From: Profundicola sp051011115
GTDB taxonomy: Bacteria > Bacteroidota > Bacteroidia > Flavobacteriales > Weeksellaceae
Direction of reading: 5' to 3'
Length of the DNA: 24,761 bases
NCBI GenBank assembly: GCA_051011115.1
Contig: JBPCUN010000152.1
Location: 1 to 24,761, forward strand
The position numbers were made by a program, and so were the translations under genes. Under the pieces are notes generated by a model, which did not search any database, was not told the DNA's origin, and saw only the letters and a list, made by a program, of their open reading frames with translations. Shown one piece after another: positions 8,030-15,823 of the stretch. Each line of letters opens with the position of its first letter. The stretch's first letter is position 1.

Positions 8030-8090
8030 CCCTACAGAACAATACGTAGAAGAGTTATTTGATGAATATATGTACGATAACTGTATATAA
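7962..8090 (+). pseudogene. continuation frame of the small lipoprotein (42 codons), or a separate tiny ORF
   Basis: ATG at 7962 opens 42 codons ending at TAA 8088-8090. The peptide is rich in Trp, Tyr, Asn and acidic residues and looks like genuine coding sequence (PHTWKEKLINNY, then EELFDEYMYDNC). It overlaps the 3' end of the upstream lipoprotein reading in the +1 frame, and stops 7 bp before the next gene's ATG. It has no signal peptide of its own. Either it is the true C-terminal part of the upstream lipoprotein after a frameshift, or it is a short overlapping gene. Confidence 0.35.
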
Positions 8091-8097
8091 TTTAACG

Positions 8098-8529
8098 ATG
8101 AAATATATTATACTATTTTTAATAGCTTTTTGCTTCTTTTCCTGTGGAACTACAGAAGAGAAAGAGTATGTCTATACGGTAGTTCTAACAAATGAGACTG
8201 GAGAAATTCTAGAAATAGCTTCAGATGGAGAGAAGACAATTCTGAATAATAATGAGTCTTATACAAATAAATTTGCTAGTGGTTTACGACGTCCAACTTG
8301 GCCAGGGGGTTCTCTACAAATTAAAATTGGTGACACTAATAGAGGGTATCAATGTGGTTTTATTATGGAACATACGCAGCAATCATTTTGTTTTATACCT
8401 TTTGAAGAATTTAATAATCTGTCAAAAAGCAATGTGTTTATGGAGATTGAACCTTATGTTTATGAATTGGTAATGCGACCAGAATTCTTAGACGGTGCTT
8501 ATGATTTACCTGAGATTGAGGGGTTATAG
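8098..8529 (+). CDS. putative lipoprotein of unknown function
   Basis: The 143-residue protein begins MKYIILFLIAFCFFSC, a short lipoprotein signal with likely lipidated Cys16 (FFSC). The longer in-frame start at 8059 would put 13 extra residues ahead of the signal peptide and is rejected. The mature part is acidic, with a beta-rich look: alternating strands such as EYVYTVVLTNETGEILEI, a GGSLQIKIG segment, and a hydrophobic VYELVMR stretch near the end. Two further cysteines fall at GYQCGF and QSFCFI, which could pair in the periplasm. I do not recognise a family. It lies 7 bp after the small upstream frame, so the two are probably one transcript, ending at the hairpin at 8563-8599. Confidence 0.7.
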   Translation: MKYIILFLIAFCFFSCGTTEEKEYVYTVVLTNETGEILEIASDGEKTILNNNESYTNKFASGLRRPTWPGGSLQIKIGDTNRGYQCGFIMEHTQQSFCFIPFEEFNNLSKSNVFMEIEPYVYELVMRPEFLDGAYDLPEIEGL

Positions 8530-8562
8530 TTAGTTTAATGTAACTTTAATTTTTAAAATCTT

Positions 8563-8599
8563 ATAAAAGAGCTACTTCTATCCGGAGTAGCTCTTTTAT
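8563..8599. terminator. bidirectional intrinsic terminator between convergent genes
   Basis: ATAAAAGAGCTACT (8563-8576) and AGTAGCTCTTTTAT (8586-8599) form a perfect 14-bp stem with a 9-nt loop. T-rich tracts lie at the stem end on both strands. It sits between the lipoprotein stop (8529) and the LytTR regulator stop (8636), so it can serve both. Confidence 0.85.
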
Positions 8600-8635
8600 T
8601 TATCTCTGATTACAAAATGCAAATAGATTATTGTT

Positions 8636-9382
8636 TTACCTTCCAAGCCAATCCTTAAAATCGCTAACTCTTTCTCGGCTCACTGTCCAAGAGTCTTGAT
8701 TGTCTTTCATTTTTAATAATAGTCGACTACCAGAATGCGCTGTAATATCTTGTATAAAACTAAGTTGAACAATCGCCTGCCTATTAATCCTATAAAATTC
8801 TTTGGGGTTTAATAGCTGTTCCACCTCATCCAAAGAATAGTCTATCAGATAATTCCGTTGATTACATTGGATGTAAGATCCTTTGTTTTCACTAAATATA
8901 ATAGGTATCTCTTTAGTTTCAATCGTTTTAATTTTCTGTCCAATTTTTACCACAAACCTTTCTTTATACTGCGTTTCAAAATTAGTTTGTAAAATGGCTT
9001 TGAGTTCATCTGCTGAAAACATGATTTTCTCTGGTTGCATGGTTTGATATTTATCTAAAGCTCTCTGTAATTCTTTTTCTTGAATAGGCTTTAATAAATA
9101 ATCTATGCTGTTTAATTTGAAGGCACGCAATGCATATTCGTCATAAGCAGTAGTAAAAATGATTGCACTTTTTGGCTGTACCTCTTCAAAGATTTCAAAA
9201 CTTAACCCATCCCCAAGTTGAATATCTAAGAAAATTAAATTAGGTGCTTGATGAGCCTGAAACCACGCAATCGACTCTTGTACAGAATGCAGCAAAGCTA
9301 CAACCTCTACACCTTGATCTTCTACCAGCTTCTTCAACCTTCTTGCAGCAACAGCCTCGTCTTCAATAATGATACAATTCAT
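8636..9382 (-). CDS. LytTR-family response regulator
   Basis: The 248-residue protein has a receiver domain at about 1-120, with acidic residues Glu7/Asp8, the phosphoacceptor Asp53 in IFLDIQ, Thr78 in FTTAYDEYA, and Lys98 in YLLKPI. A LytTR DNA-binding domain fills about 140-248, from FVVKIGQKI through the EFYRINRQAIVQL segment typical of this fold. It should be phosphorylated by the histidine kinase encoded just upstream, 11 bp away, and then bind DNA to control transcription. Its targets are unknown. The neighbouring exported TPR-like protein in the same operon is the best local candidate partner. Confidence 0.95.
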   Translation of the reverse strand: MNCIIIEDEAVAARRLKKLVEDQGVEVVALLHSVQESIAWFQAHQAPNLIFLDIQLGDGLSFEIFEEVQPKSAIIFTTAYDEYALRAFKLNSIDYLLKPIQEKELQRALDKYQTMQPEKIMFSADELKAILQTNFETQYKERFVVKIGQKIKTIETKEIPIIFSENKGSYIQCNQRNYLIDYSLDEVEQLLNPKEFYRINRQAIVQLSFIQDITAHSGSRLLLKMKDNQDSWTVSRERVSDFKDWLGR

Positions 9383-9393
9383 AAGTATAGGAT

Positions 9394-10440
9394 TTAATTT
9401 AAATCTTCAATTTCTAATAATGGTACTTCTACCCTAAACTTCTGATCATCCTTCATCACTTTTACTTTTTTATTTACGAAAGCATAGCGTTGCTTAATTT
9501 GGTTCAATCCCGTTCCTTCTCGTTCCTGAAACACTTTTTTCAGATTTAAATTATTCTCTACAACCAATGTGTCATTAAATCTAAAAATATGAATCTCTAA
9601 AGGTTTTTCCTTGCTTATTCCATTATGCTTAATGCAATTTTCTAATAGCAATTGCAATGTAAGCGGTGCAATTTGTAGTTCAGAAGTTTTTAAATTTTCT
9701 TCAATTTCAACATCTAAACCATTCTCGAACCTAGTTTTGATCAAAGCTAAATAATTTTCTGCAAACTGGATTTCTTCTGCCACAGAAACCCAGTCTTTAT
9801 CTTTTTGGTCTAAAACATAACGATATACCTGTGCTAAATCTGCTATAAATTTTTGTGCTTTATCGGGGTTTTCATCTACAAGACCGCTTAAAACATTCAA
9901 AGAATTAAAGAGAAAGTGAGGACCAATTTGGGATTTTAAAGCCTCATGAGATTGCGTAACTTGGGTAATCTTGGCCTCCTGTTTTGCGGATTTCTTGTCA
10001 AACATGGCCTTCAAATAAAAGTAACTATAAAAGAATCCTCCTATACTAAAGGATATAATGAGAGCTGTGATAAAGAAACTTAAATCCATTTGAGAAAGCC
10101 TATCCCATCCGCCGTCTATCAAGTTAGATAGAATTTTAATACCTATGGCCAAAATGGTATTTATCAGCACTATAATAACTAAAAACCTCAACCAATACAT
10201 AGGTTCTGACAATTTCGTTTCTTTTTCTTTCTCTCTTGCATAACCATGCACCATTGCATTCACCACATAGAAAGGAATAGCATATAAGGCATTATATATG
10301 AATGATGTAGTGAGAAACCTGGTTAAATCTTCTATCTCATTATACTGTTGATAATAAAAATAATGGATGATAACCAAAACAATGGCTATTAACAACCCTT
10401 CCAATATATTTTTAAGGATAATCTTTGGTATATTTTTCAT
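9394..10440 (-). CDS. LytS/YehU-type sensor histidine kinase
   Basis: The 348-residue protein carries four predicted membrane helices, at about 11-30, 45-65, 84-105 and 120-142. A short linker leads to the His_kinase domain of the LytS group. The phosphorylated His175 lies in QIGPHFLFNSLNVLSGL (171-187), the hallmark of the family. The ATP-binding part shows LLLENCIKHN at 264-273 (N box, Asn268) and EGTGLNQIKQRY at 308-319 (G box). There is no large extracytoplasmic sensor domain, so the signal is probably sensed in or at the membrane. Cognate to the LytTR regulator encoded 11 bp downstream. It follows the TPR-like gene by 30 bp. Confidence 0.94.
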   Translation of the reverse strand: MKNIPKIILKNILEGLLIAIVLVIIHYFYYQQYNEIEDLTRFLTTSFIYNALYAIPFYVVNAMVHGYAREKEKETKLSEPMYWLRFLVIIVLINTILAIGIKILSNLIDGGWDRLSQMDLSFFITALIISFSIGGFFYSYFYLKAMFDKKSAKQEAKITQVTQSHEALKSQIGPHFLFNSLNVLSGLVDENPDKAQKFIADLAQVYRYVLDQKDKDWVSVAEEIQFAENYLALIKTRFENGLDVEIEENLKTSELQIAPLTLQLLLENCIKHNGISKEKPLEIHIFRFNDTLVVENNLNLKKVFQEREGTGLNQIKQRYAFVNKKVKVMKDDQKFRVEVPLLEIEDLN

Positions 10441-10470
10441 TGTTGTAAATAATAAGTTAAGAAATATAAA

Positions 10471-11106
10471 TTATTTGCAAGTAGTGTCCCAAAGTTTTTG
10501 CGCTTCTTCCAATCCCCATCGGGGTTCAAAACCTTGACGTTTTGCATTTTTCTCGGCTTTAAATAACTCAATCGCTTTCTCTACTTTGGGGCAAGAATCC
10601 TTGGGATCTTTTCCCCAATACTTGGCGCCACCCATCTCATATTGTGCCAGATTATAGATAGCTCGAGGGTTATTGGGATTTTGCTCTAATGCCTCAGCGT
10701 AGGTTTTTGAAATAGAAGCAGACAAAGTTCTACCATACACCATAGGATCTTTGGATATTTTCACGGTCTCGAACAAACCTTTTAGGATTTTGATTTCACT
10801 GTTATCCTCCAAAAGTAAAAGCTTATTATAATCTTCTTCTACTTCATCCATGGCATTAATAGCGATCTCTTTGGGTAGATAAAAACCCTGAATGCTACGA
10901 AGCAATATTGCATAATATTTAGGTTCCCAAGCCGTAGAATCCTTTTCTGCAATTCGATCAAATTGATTAGCAATGGCAGTAAATTCTTCTATGGATTCTG
11001 TTTGATTCCAGCGGTCTAATGCATTTTTCATGGCTTTCTGATAAGGCGTTTGTCCTAAAACGATAGAACTTGCTAATAAAACGAGGGTAAACATAATGGT
11101 TTTCAT
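10471..11106 (-). CDS. exported TPR-like protein, first gene of the LytS/LytTR operon
   Basis: The 211-residue protein starts with a signal peptide (MKTIMFTLVLLASSIVLGQ, cleavage likely before or after the Gln), so it acts outside the cytoplasm. The mature part is helical. One clear tetratricopeptide-like repeat, YAEALEQNPNNPRAIYNLA, lies near residues 136-154, with further helical pairs on each side. Two Cys near the C terminus (DSCPKVE and DTTCK) could form a disulfide. It does not match a family I can name. Proteins of this kind occur in flavobacteria. Its position ahead of the kinase with a 30-bp gap suggests a role linked to the signal or output of the two-component system; that is inference. 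Confidence 0.8.
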   Translation of the reverse strand: MKTIMFTLVLLASSIVLGQTPYQKAMKNALDRWNQTESIEEFTAIANQFDRIAEKDSTAWEPKYYAILLRSIQGFYLPKEIAINAMDEVEEDYNKLLLLEDNSEIKILKGLFETVKISKDPMVYGRTLSASISKTYAEALEQNPNNPRAIYNLAQYEMGGAKYWGKDPKDSCPKVEKAIELFKAEKNAKRQGFEPRWGLEEAQKLWDTTCK

Positions 11107-11213
11107 AAGATGTGTTTTTTAATTATGATATAAAGTTGATTATTAATATTCATAAATTAAATTTGAATGTACCCAACTGCAATTTTTAATAGATGAACCG
11201 TATTAAAAAACAT

Positions 11214-11237
11214 AAACCGTCCTAAAAAGAACGGTTT
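11214..11237 (-). terminator. second downstream hairpin after the TonB-dependent receptor
   Basis: AAACCGT (11214-11220) and ACGGTTT (11231-11237) form a 7-bp stem with a 10-nt loop. On the minus strand it is followed by ATGTTTTTTAAT. It lies below the first terminator at 11257-11281 and may be a back-up. Confidence 0.5.
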
Positions 11238-11256
11238 TGTAATTAAAATACTAAAA

Positions 11257-11281
11257 AAGCCACCTCCTCTTGAAGAAACTT
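11257..11281 (-). terminator. terminator of the TonB-dependent receptor gene, rich in G-U pairs
   Basis: The minus-strand transcript AAGUUUCUUC-AAGAG-GAGGUGGCUU can pair 9 of 10 positions when G-U pairs are counted, and a run of six Us follows immediately. As DNA the inverted repeat looks broken. It lies 24 nt past the receptor stop. Its AAAAGCCAC edge resembles the two terminators at 14529 and 15204. Confidence 0.55.
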
Positions 11282-11305
11282 TCTATATAACCCTATATAA
11301 AATAG

Positions 11306-13543
11306 TTAAAATGTATAGGTAAAAGATAGATTGAATGTTCTACCTCTTCCTCTAAAATAAAATAAACCTTCTACAGGTAACGAGCTACCATATAACGCCT
11401 CTGCTCGATGGCTCCAAATAGTTTGATAATCTGAGTTGAATAGATTTTGAACACTTAAATTTACTTGTCCAAAGGCTAATTCGTAACTTAAAAGTAAGTC
11501 TGTGATATTATAGGCGTCAATTACATTTTTAGCCTCGTCTTCTAAATCAAAACTTTGAAGGTTTTGCAGTCTAGCATTCCAATGATTGCCTCTATACCCC
11601 AAATGCGTAGTCAATTTAGAAGGTGAAGCAGAAAAAATACTTTGATTTTGCCATTCGTCATCGTTTTCTACTTGAGATTTTATCAGCAAAGCATTTAGGC
11701 CTGCATAAAAGCCTTGTGGCAAATCAAAAGAAATTTGTGTTTCCACTCCAAGATTTCTCAAGTTTAATTCTTCTATAACAATGACCAATCTATCCCCACT
11801 ATTGTCTATGTCTATATTTTTATCTGACATACTATAGAAACCAGATATTTGTGCTTTAAATATATCATTTTTAGTTCTATATCCCACTTCAACTTGATTA
11901 GTTACAATACCTTCTAATGGTTGATCGTTGACATTAATACTGCTTAGCAAATCCCAATTCGCATTGGTTGAATTGTAATCATAATAACCTACACCATACA
12001 ATTTTGCAGGATCTGCTAAACTTACCCCTTGGGTATAGGTAGCCCAAGCTTGATTGGCTTTTAAATCGTTATATAATATACCAATATTACTCAAAGTAGC
12101 ATCGTAAGAACTTTCTCCGCCTGGTACTTTATCCGCACTTTTACCCACACCAAAACCCATTTTGATTTGCTCTATAGAACCTACAAAATCATCTACTTCT
12201 ACATTCATGTTCTGATAGCGCAATCCACCATTCAGTTGAACTTTGGGCGTGATCTTATATTCAGATTGTACAAAACCAGCATAACTATTAGAGGTGATAT
12301 CTGGATAGCGATTAGTTTGAAAAACTTTTTGATTTACCAAACCTCCAGAGGCTAATGAACCTGCCATATCATAAACATTTTGAAAAGCTTCAAAATTCTC
12401 ATAGTCCATATCTACACCATAAGTAAGGTTAAATGCTCCCCAATCTTTCGCAAGCAATGCTTTGGCCGTTGTATATTTTGTATTTTGTTCTGATGCAGCG
12501 GTATAGGCTGCAGTCTTACCGCCTAAATCTATTAAATTAGGGAAAGGATAAAAGCCTAGAAACTCGCCTCTGCTTGCTACCTGCACATATAAATCTTGAT
12601 CTCCTAATAGATGTTCTCCTTTATAAGATAAAGTTCCTAAATAACGGTTGGTACCTATTCTATCTGGTGATTCAAAACCATCTTTAATTTCTAGTAAATC
12701 TGGATTGGCGGTTAGCACTGCTCCAAAGTTTTTACCTAATGATAGACCTGTATCGCCGTTATACTCAGAGTTATAATATTGCAAAGAGGCCGTTACGCTA
12801 TGATCTGAATTAAATTTATATCCAAAAGACCCAACGATATCAAAAGTTTCGTTGTACTGTAAATCCGTCTGTGTAATATCAGGAAACACCCGCTCCTTAT
12901 CGCCACCATATATAGCACCATTTTTTTGATATGCTAAACCCAAGTGTGCATAAGCTTTATCATTTTTATAGCCTACTGATTGAGCGGCCCTAAAATCTAA
13001 ATCATCATCTCCTGCAAAACCACTTCTGCCTCCAATTTCGGTTTGTCCACTCCAATTATCTTTTGGTGGAGTTTTGGTAATAATGTTAATGATTCCACCT
13101 GTAGCGTTTCCCCCATAAATAGAACTAGCACCAGATAAAACTTCAATTCGCTCTATATTAAATGGATCTATCGCATCAAATTGACGACTTACACTTCTCA
13201 AACTATTTAAAGAAACACCATTAATCATAACCAAGGCTGCTCTTCCACGCATATTCTGTCCAAAATTACTTCTCCCTTGGGAACCTACATCCAATCCTGG
13301 AATTAAATAACCGAGCATTTCTTTTAATGGAACCCCACTTTTAGTTTGTTCCATAATTTGTTCTTTTGGAATCACCCAAACTGTTCCTGGTATATTGGAT
13401 ATTTGTTGCGGTCTCCGTGTTGCTGTAATAACCATTTCATCCAAAGCTACTTCTTCAGTGGTAGTTTCTACATCATTTTCTTGTGCCCAAGCACTCATAC
13501 TTAATGCACCCAACAAAAAGGAGTAAATCAATCTTATTTTCAT
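11306..13543 (-). CDS. TonB-dependent siderophore receptor, IutA-like
   Basis: The 745-residue protein is a full-length outer-membrane receptor. A signal peptide ends at AWA-Q (residues 20/21). A TonB-box-like DEMVITATR is at 35-43. The plug domain follows, with NIERIEVLSGASSIYGGNATGGIINIITKT as its closing landmark (partly quoted: SSIYGGNATGG). A 22-strand barrel then fills the rest and ends in aromatic Phe, as expected for barrel assembly. The C-terminal pattern NLFNSDYQTIWSHRA with GRGRTFNLSF closely recalls the ferric-aerobactin receptor IutA, so a hydroxamate or citrate-hydroxamate siderophore is the likely ligand. Uptake needs TonB-ExbB-ExbD encoded elsewhere. No siderophore synthesis or inner-membrane transporter genes flank it. 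Confidence 0.9.
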   Translation of the reverse strand: MKIRLIYSFLLGALSMSAWAQENDVETTTEEVALDEMVITATRRPQQISNIPGTVWVIPKEQIMEQTKSGVPLKEMLGYLIPGLDVGSQGRSNFGQNMRGRAALVMINGVSLNSLRSVSRQFDAIDPFNIERIEVLSGASSIYGGNATGGIINIITKTPPKDNWSGQTEIGGRSGFAGDDDLDFRAAQSVGYKNDKAYAHLGLAYQKNGAIYGGDKERVFPDITQTDLQYNETFDIVGSFGYKFNSDHSVTASLQYYNSEYNGDTGLSLGKNFGAVLTANPDLLEIKDGFESPDRIGTNRYLGTLSYKGEHLLGDQDLYVQVASRGEFLGFYPFPNLIDLGGKTAAYTAASEQNTKYTTAKALLAKDWGAFNLTYGVDMDYENFEAFQNVYDMAGSLASGGLVNQKVFQTNRYPDITSNSYAGFVQSEYKITPKVQLNGGLRYQNMNVEVDDFVGSIEQIKMGFGVGKSADKVPGGESSYDATLSNIGILYNDLKANQAWATYTQGVSLADPAKLYGVGYYDYNSTNANWDLLSSINVNDQPLEGIVTNQVEVGYRTKNDIFKAQISGFYSMSDKNIDIDNSGDRLVIVIEELNLRNLGVETQISFDLPQGFYAGLNALLIKSQVENDDEWQNQSIFSASPSKLTTHLGYRGNHWNARLQNLQSFDLEDEAKNVIDAYNITDLLLSYELAFGQVNLSVQNLFNSDYQTIWSHRAEALYGSSLPVEGLFYFRGRGRTFNLSFTYTF

Positions 13544-13575
13544 AAATATTATTTTTAATTAGTTTAAATAAATGG

Positions 13576-13606
13576 AAAATGTATAAAGTTATGTTAACGT
13601 GAACAA
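13576..13606 (-). promoter_or_regulatory. TonB-dependent receptor promoter, TTG-N20-TACATTTT
   Basis: On the minus strand TTG (13606-13604) is followed after 20 bp by TACATTTT (13583-13576), seven of eight positions of TAnnTTTG counting the free ones. It lies 32 bp before the receptor ATG. I do not see a convincing Fur box beside it. Confidence 0.5.
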
Positions 13607-13733
13607 GATTTTTGCGATTTCTTATTCATGAATTCTTCATTTCCATATTTATTTTTTACCATTCATACCCTTAGGTTTTCCATTTTTAAAGTGATATACT
13701 TGAAAGTACCTGTTATGTTCCCCCTCTTATGGT

Positions 13734-13741
13734 TATCTTTG
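13734..13741 (+). promoter_or_regulatory. rluF promoter -7 box, decides the start codon
   Basis: TATCTTTG at 13734-13741 is a full match to TAnnTTTG. Transcription would begin about 13747, downstream of the upstream in-frame ATG at 13729 and about 20 nt before the ATG at 13768. No well-spaced TTG is seen. Confidence 0.55.
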
Positions 13742-13767
13742 TATTTAATACACATGAATATCCAATT

Positions 13768-14499
13768 ATGGCAGAAGAATTAACACGATTGAATAAATAC
13801 TTGAGCGAGGTAGGCTATTGTTCTCGCAGGGCGGCCGATAAACTAATTGATGCTGGTCGCGTGAAGGTGAATGGGAAGGTGCCAGAATTGGGGACAAAAG
13901 TTACTTCTAAAGATAAGATTACCGTGGATGGCAATCGTATTGAGGGAAAAGATGAAGATGATTTTGTATATATTGCCTTCAATAAGCCTGTTGGTATTGT
14001 ATGTACGACAGATACTAAAAGAGAGAAAAACAACATCATTGATTACATTAATTATCCCCAAAGAATATTCCCGATTGGTAGATTGGATAAACCAAGCGAA
14101 GGACTAATCTTACTGACAAATGATGGCGATATCGTGAACAAAATTCTGCGTGCCAGAAATGGGCATAGCAAAGAATATATTGTTACAGTAGATAAACCGA
14201 TTACGAAAGAATTTATTCATAGAATGGGAAATGGTGTGCCTATTTTGGACACAGTAACCAAAAAATGTGAGGTAGAACAACTCAATAAAAACACATTTCG
14301 TATTGTGCTAACGCAAGGATTAAACCGCCAAATTAGACGTATGAGCGAGTATTTAGGCTATAATGTGATTAAATTGAAAAGGGTAAGAATCATGAATATT
14401 CAACTGGATTTGCCTGTTGGGCAATACCGAGATTTGACCGAGGAAGAAATGAGGGATTTAAATGAATTATTAAAGGATTCTGTAAAAACTTATAACTAA
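13768..14499 (+). CDS. rluF: 23S rRNA pseudouridine synthase, RluF type
   Basis: The 243-residue protein joins an N-terminal S4 RNA-binding domain (about 5-60, RLNKYLSEVGYCSRRAADKLI) to a RsuA/RluB/E/F-type pseudouridine synthase domain. The catalytic Asp107 is in IGRLDKPSEGLILLTNDGD, which resembles the RluF version of this motif; QGLNRQIRRMSEYLGY follows later. E. coli RluF modifies U2604 of 23S rRNA, and a tRNA site has been reported. The start at 13768 is chosen over 13729 because the shorter form begins at the S4 domain, like its homologues, and because a -7 box lies between the two ATGs. RluF versus a close paralogue of the same group is likely but not certain. Confidence 0.88.
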   Translation: MAEELTRLNKYLSEVGYCSRRAADKLIDAGRVKVNGKVPELGTKVTSKDKITVDGNRIEGKDEDDFVYIAFNKPVGIVCTTDTKREKNNIIDYINYPQRIFPIGRLDKPSEGLILLTNDGDIVNKILRARNGHSKEYIVTVDKPITKEFIHRMGNGVPILDTVTKKCEVEQLNKNTFRIVLTQGLNRQIRRMSEYLGYNVIKLKRVRIMNIQLDLPVGQYRDLTEEEMRDLNELLKDSVKTYN

Positions 14500-14528
14500 A
14501 GTAATTAAGTTGATGGCATAAAACATAA

Positions 14529-14554
14529 AAAGCCACTTCAATTGAAGTGGCTTT
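14529..14554. terminator. perfect palindromic terminator shared by rluF and the first outer-membrane protein gene
   Basis: Thirteen bases, AAAGCCACTTCAA, are followed directly by their exact complement TTGAAGTGGCTTT, giving a 26-bp perfect palindrome. It lies 30 nt past the rluF stop and 22 nt past the minus-strand gene stop at 14576. A long T-tract follows on the minus strand. It is almost identical to the hairpin at 15204-15225. Confidence 0.85.
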
Positions 14555-14575
14555 GATTGTTTAAAATCAGCTTGA

Positions 14576-15076
14576 TTATAATTCAAAAGTATATGCATAC
14601 CCTAAGTTAACAGACGATACACTATCTCCATCTTTTGACATTCCTTTGTATCCAAGATATAATTCACTTACTCCGAATCTATATCCTACTTTCGGTTGGT
14701 AATAAAATGCACCTTCAGACCCCTCTGAAGTACCAAATGCATAACCTAAATCGGTTCCTAAATAAAATTGCGGTGTAAATGAGTATTCTGCAGTAGCAGC
14801 AATAGGTACAATACCATAATCTTCAATTTCGATTTCTTCACCCAAGATTGTAATTTTATCACCAAAGTAATTAGAATACCCTGTAGTTACCCCAAGCTTA
14901 AAATCTGGAGAAACATTGTATGTGTAAGCTAAATCAACTCCGGCATTCAAAGTATAAGAATCCGCTAAATCACCTGTAGGCAAACCAACGTGAGCTCCCA
15001 CTTTAAGATTTCCTACTTCTTGTGCGTTTACTAAACCAGCTACGGCAACTGCACATGCTAAAACTATTTTCTTCAT
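14576..15076 (-). CDS. small outer-membrane beta-barrel protein
   Basis: From ATG at 15076 the protein has 166 residues. A longer in-frame start at 15106 would add ten hydrophobic residues ahead of MKK and would overlap the -7 box, so it is rejected. The signal peptide ends in VNAQ near residue 19. The mature part shows amphipathic strands with Gly-turns and alternating aromatic residues (YNVSPDFKLGVTTGYSNYFG, YFGLGTD-like segments), typical of an 8-stranded OmpA/OmpX-like barrel, ending YAYTFEL. Function is unknown; such proteins are often adhesins, porin-like or structural. The signal peptide, -7 box and terminator closely match those of the neighbour at 15250-15795, while the mature parts differ. 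Confidence 0.82.
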   Translation of the reverse strand: MKKIVLACAVAVAGLVNAQEVGNLKVGAHVGLPTGDLADSYTLNAGVDLAYTYNVSPDFKLGVTTGYSNYFGDKITILGEEIEIEDYGIVPIAATAEYSFTPQFYLGTDLGYAFGTSEGSEGAFYYQPKVGYRFGVSELYLGYKGMSKDGDSVSSVNLGYAYTFEL

Positions 15077-15103
15077 GCTAAAAAATTTTATAGTTATACA
15101 AAA

Positions 15104-15132
15104 CAAAAATAATATTAAATTTTATTTTTCAA
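15104..15132 (-). promoter_or_regulatory. promoter of the first outer-membrane protein gene, TTG-N18-TATTTTTG
   Basis: On the minus strand TTG (15132-15130) is followed after 18 bp by TATTTTTG (15111-15104), a full Bacteroidota match, 27 bp before the ATG at 15076. The surrounding TAATATTATTTTTG is shared with the promoter at 15824. Confidence 0.6.
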
Positions 15133-15203
15133 TATCAAAACACTATCTTTTAAAGTTACGAAATCATTAAATATTAAAAGTAAAAACTATCGTTCATAAA
15201 AAA

Positions 15204-15225
15204 AGCCACTTCAATCGAAGTGGCT
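15204..15225 (-). terminator. terminator of the second outer-membrane protein gene
   Basis: AGCCACTTC (15204-15212) and GAAGTGGCT (15217-15225) form a perfect 9-bp stem with a 4-nt loop. On the minus strand seven Ts follow. It lies 25 nt past the stop at 15250, and is nearly identical in sequence to the palindrome at 14529-14554. Confidence 0.85.
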
Positions 15226-15249
15226 CTTTAATATATATTAAATTTTGAC

Positions 15250-15795
15250 TTAGAATATATACTTTAATCCGAATTGTAATTTAGTCATATCAAAACCAAT
15301 GTTAGTTTCTCCATGAGAATCTCCAACTTCTGGGCTGTAGTTAGTATATCCAGCTCCACCGATAGTTGCCTCAATAGTAAATTGATCACTTAAGAAATAA
15401 TCTACACCTGGGCTCAATTGGAATCCAAAAGTATTTACATCATCACTAAAAGTCATTGGAACAGCTGCTTGCCCAAAAATGTACAAGTTGTTAGCTACAC
15501 CCCAATACTTTCTAGCTAGTGGTGTTAATGCAAAAGAGTTTACCCAATCAGCATCCTCTCCATTTTTACTTCCGATGTAACCAGCTCCTAAACCAACAGT
15601 AACTGTAGGGCTAATGAAATTACCTACAACTGGCATAATGGTAAATGTTGAAACATCTGTTGCATCATTGTTCGTGTACTGTAAAGTACCCATTCCCCAC
15701 CATGCTCCATCAAGACCTGTTGCTGCTGTGGTTGCTTCTTGTGCATTTACTAACCCTGCTACGGCAACTGCACATGCTAAAAATAACTTCTTCAT
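15250..15795 (-). CDS. outer-membrane beta-barrel protein with duplicated signal peptide
   Basis: The 181-residue protein has a signal peptide ending VNAQ near residue 19. The mature part has alternating hydrophobic strands and glycine turns (TVTVGLGAGYIG, TIEATIGGAGYTNY) and ends in LKYIF with a terminal Phe, the usual barrel signal. The wording fits a small porin-like or OmpW-like barrel, but I cannot assign a family. Its stop is followed by a strong terminator before the next gene, so each of the two barrel genes seems to be a separate unit with its own promoter. Confidence 0.85.
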   Translation of the reverse strand: MKKLFLACAVAVAGLVNAQEATTAATGLDGAWWGMGTLQYTNNDATDVSTFTIMPVVGNFISPTVTVGLGAGYIGSKNGEDADWVNSFALTPLARKYWGVANNLYIFGQAAVPMTFSDDVNTFGFQLSPGVDYFLSDQFTIEATIGGAGYTNYSPEVGDSHGETNIGFDMTKLQFGLKYIF

Positions 15796-15823
15796 GTTAA
15801 AAATTTTTATTATTAATTGATAG

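Noticed and set aside
13729..13767. Upstream start for rluF adding 13 residues
   Set aside because: The -7 box TATCTTTG falls between this ATG and the one at 13768, so a transcript from it would not include the upstream start; the S4 domain begins at the shorter form.
15077..15106. Upstream start for the first barrel gene
   Set aside because: It would place ten residues before the MKK signal peptide and overlaps the -7 box.
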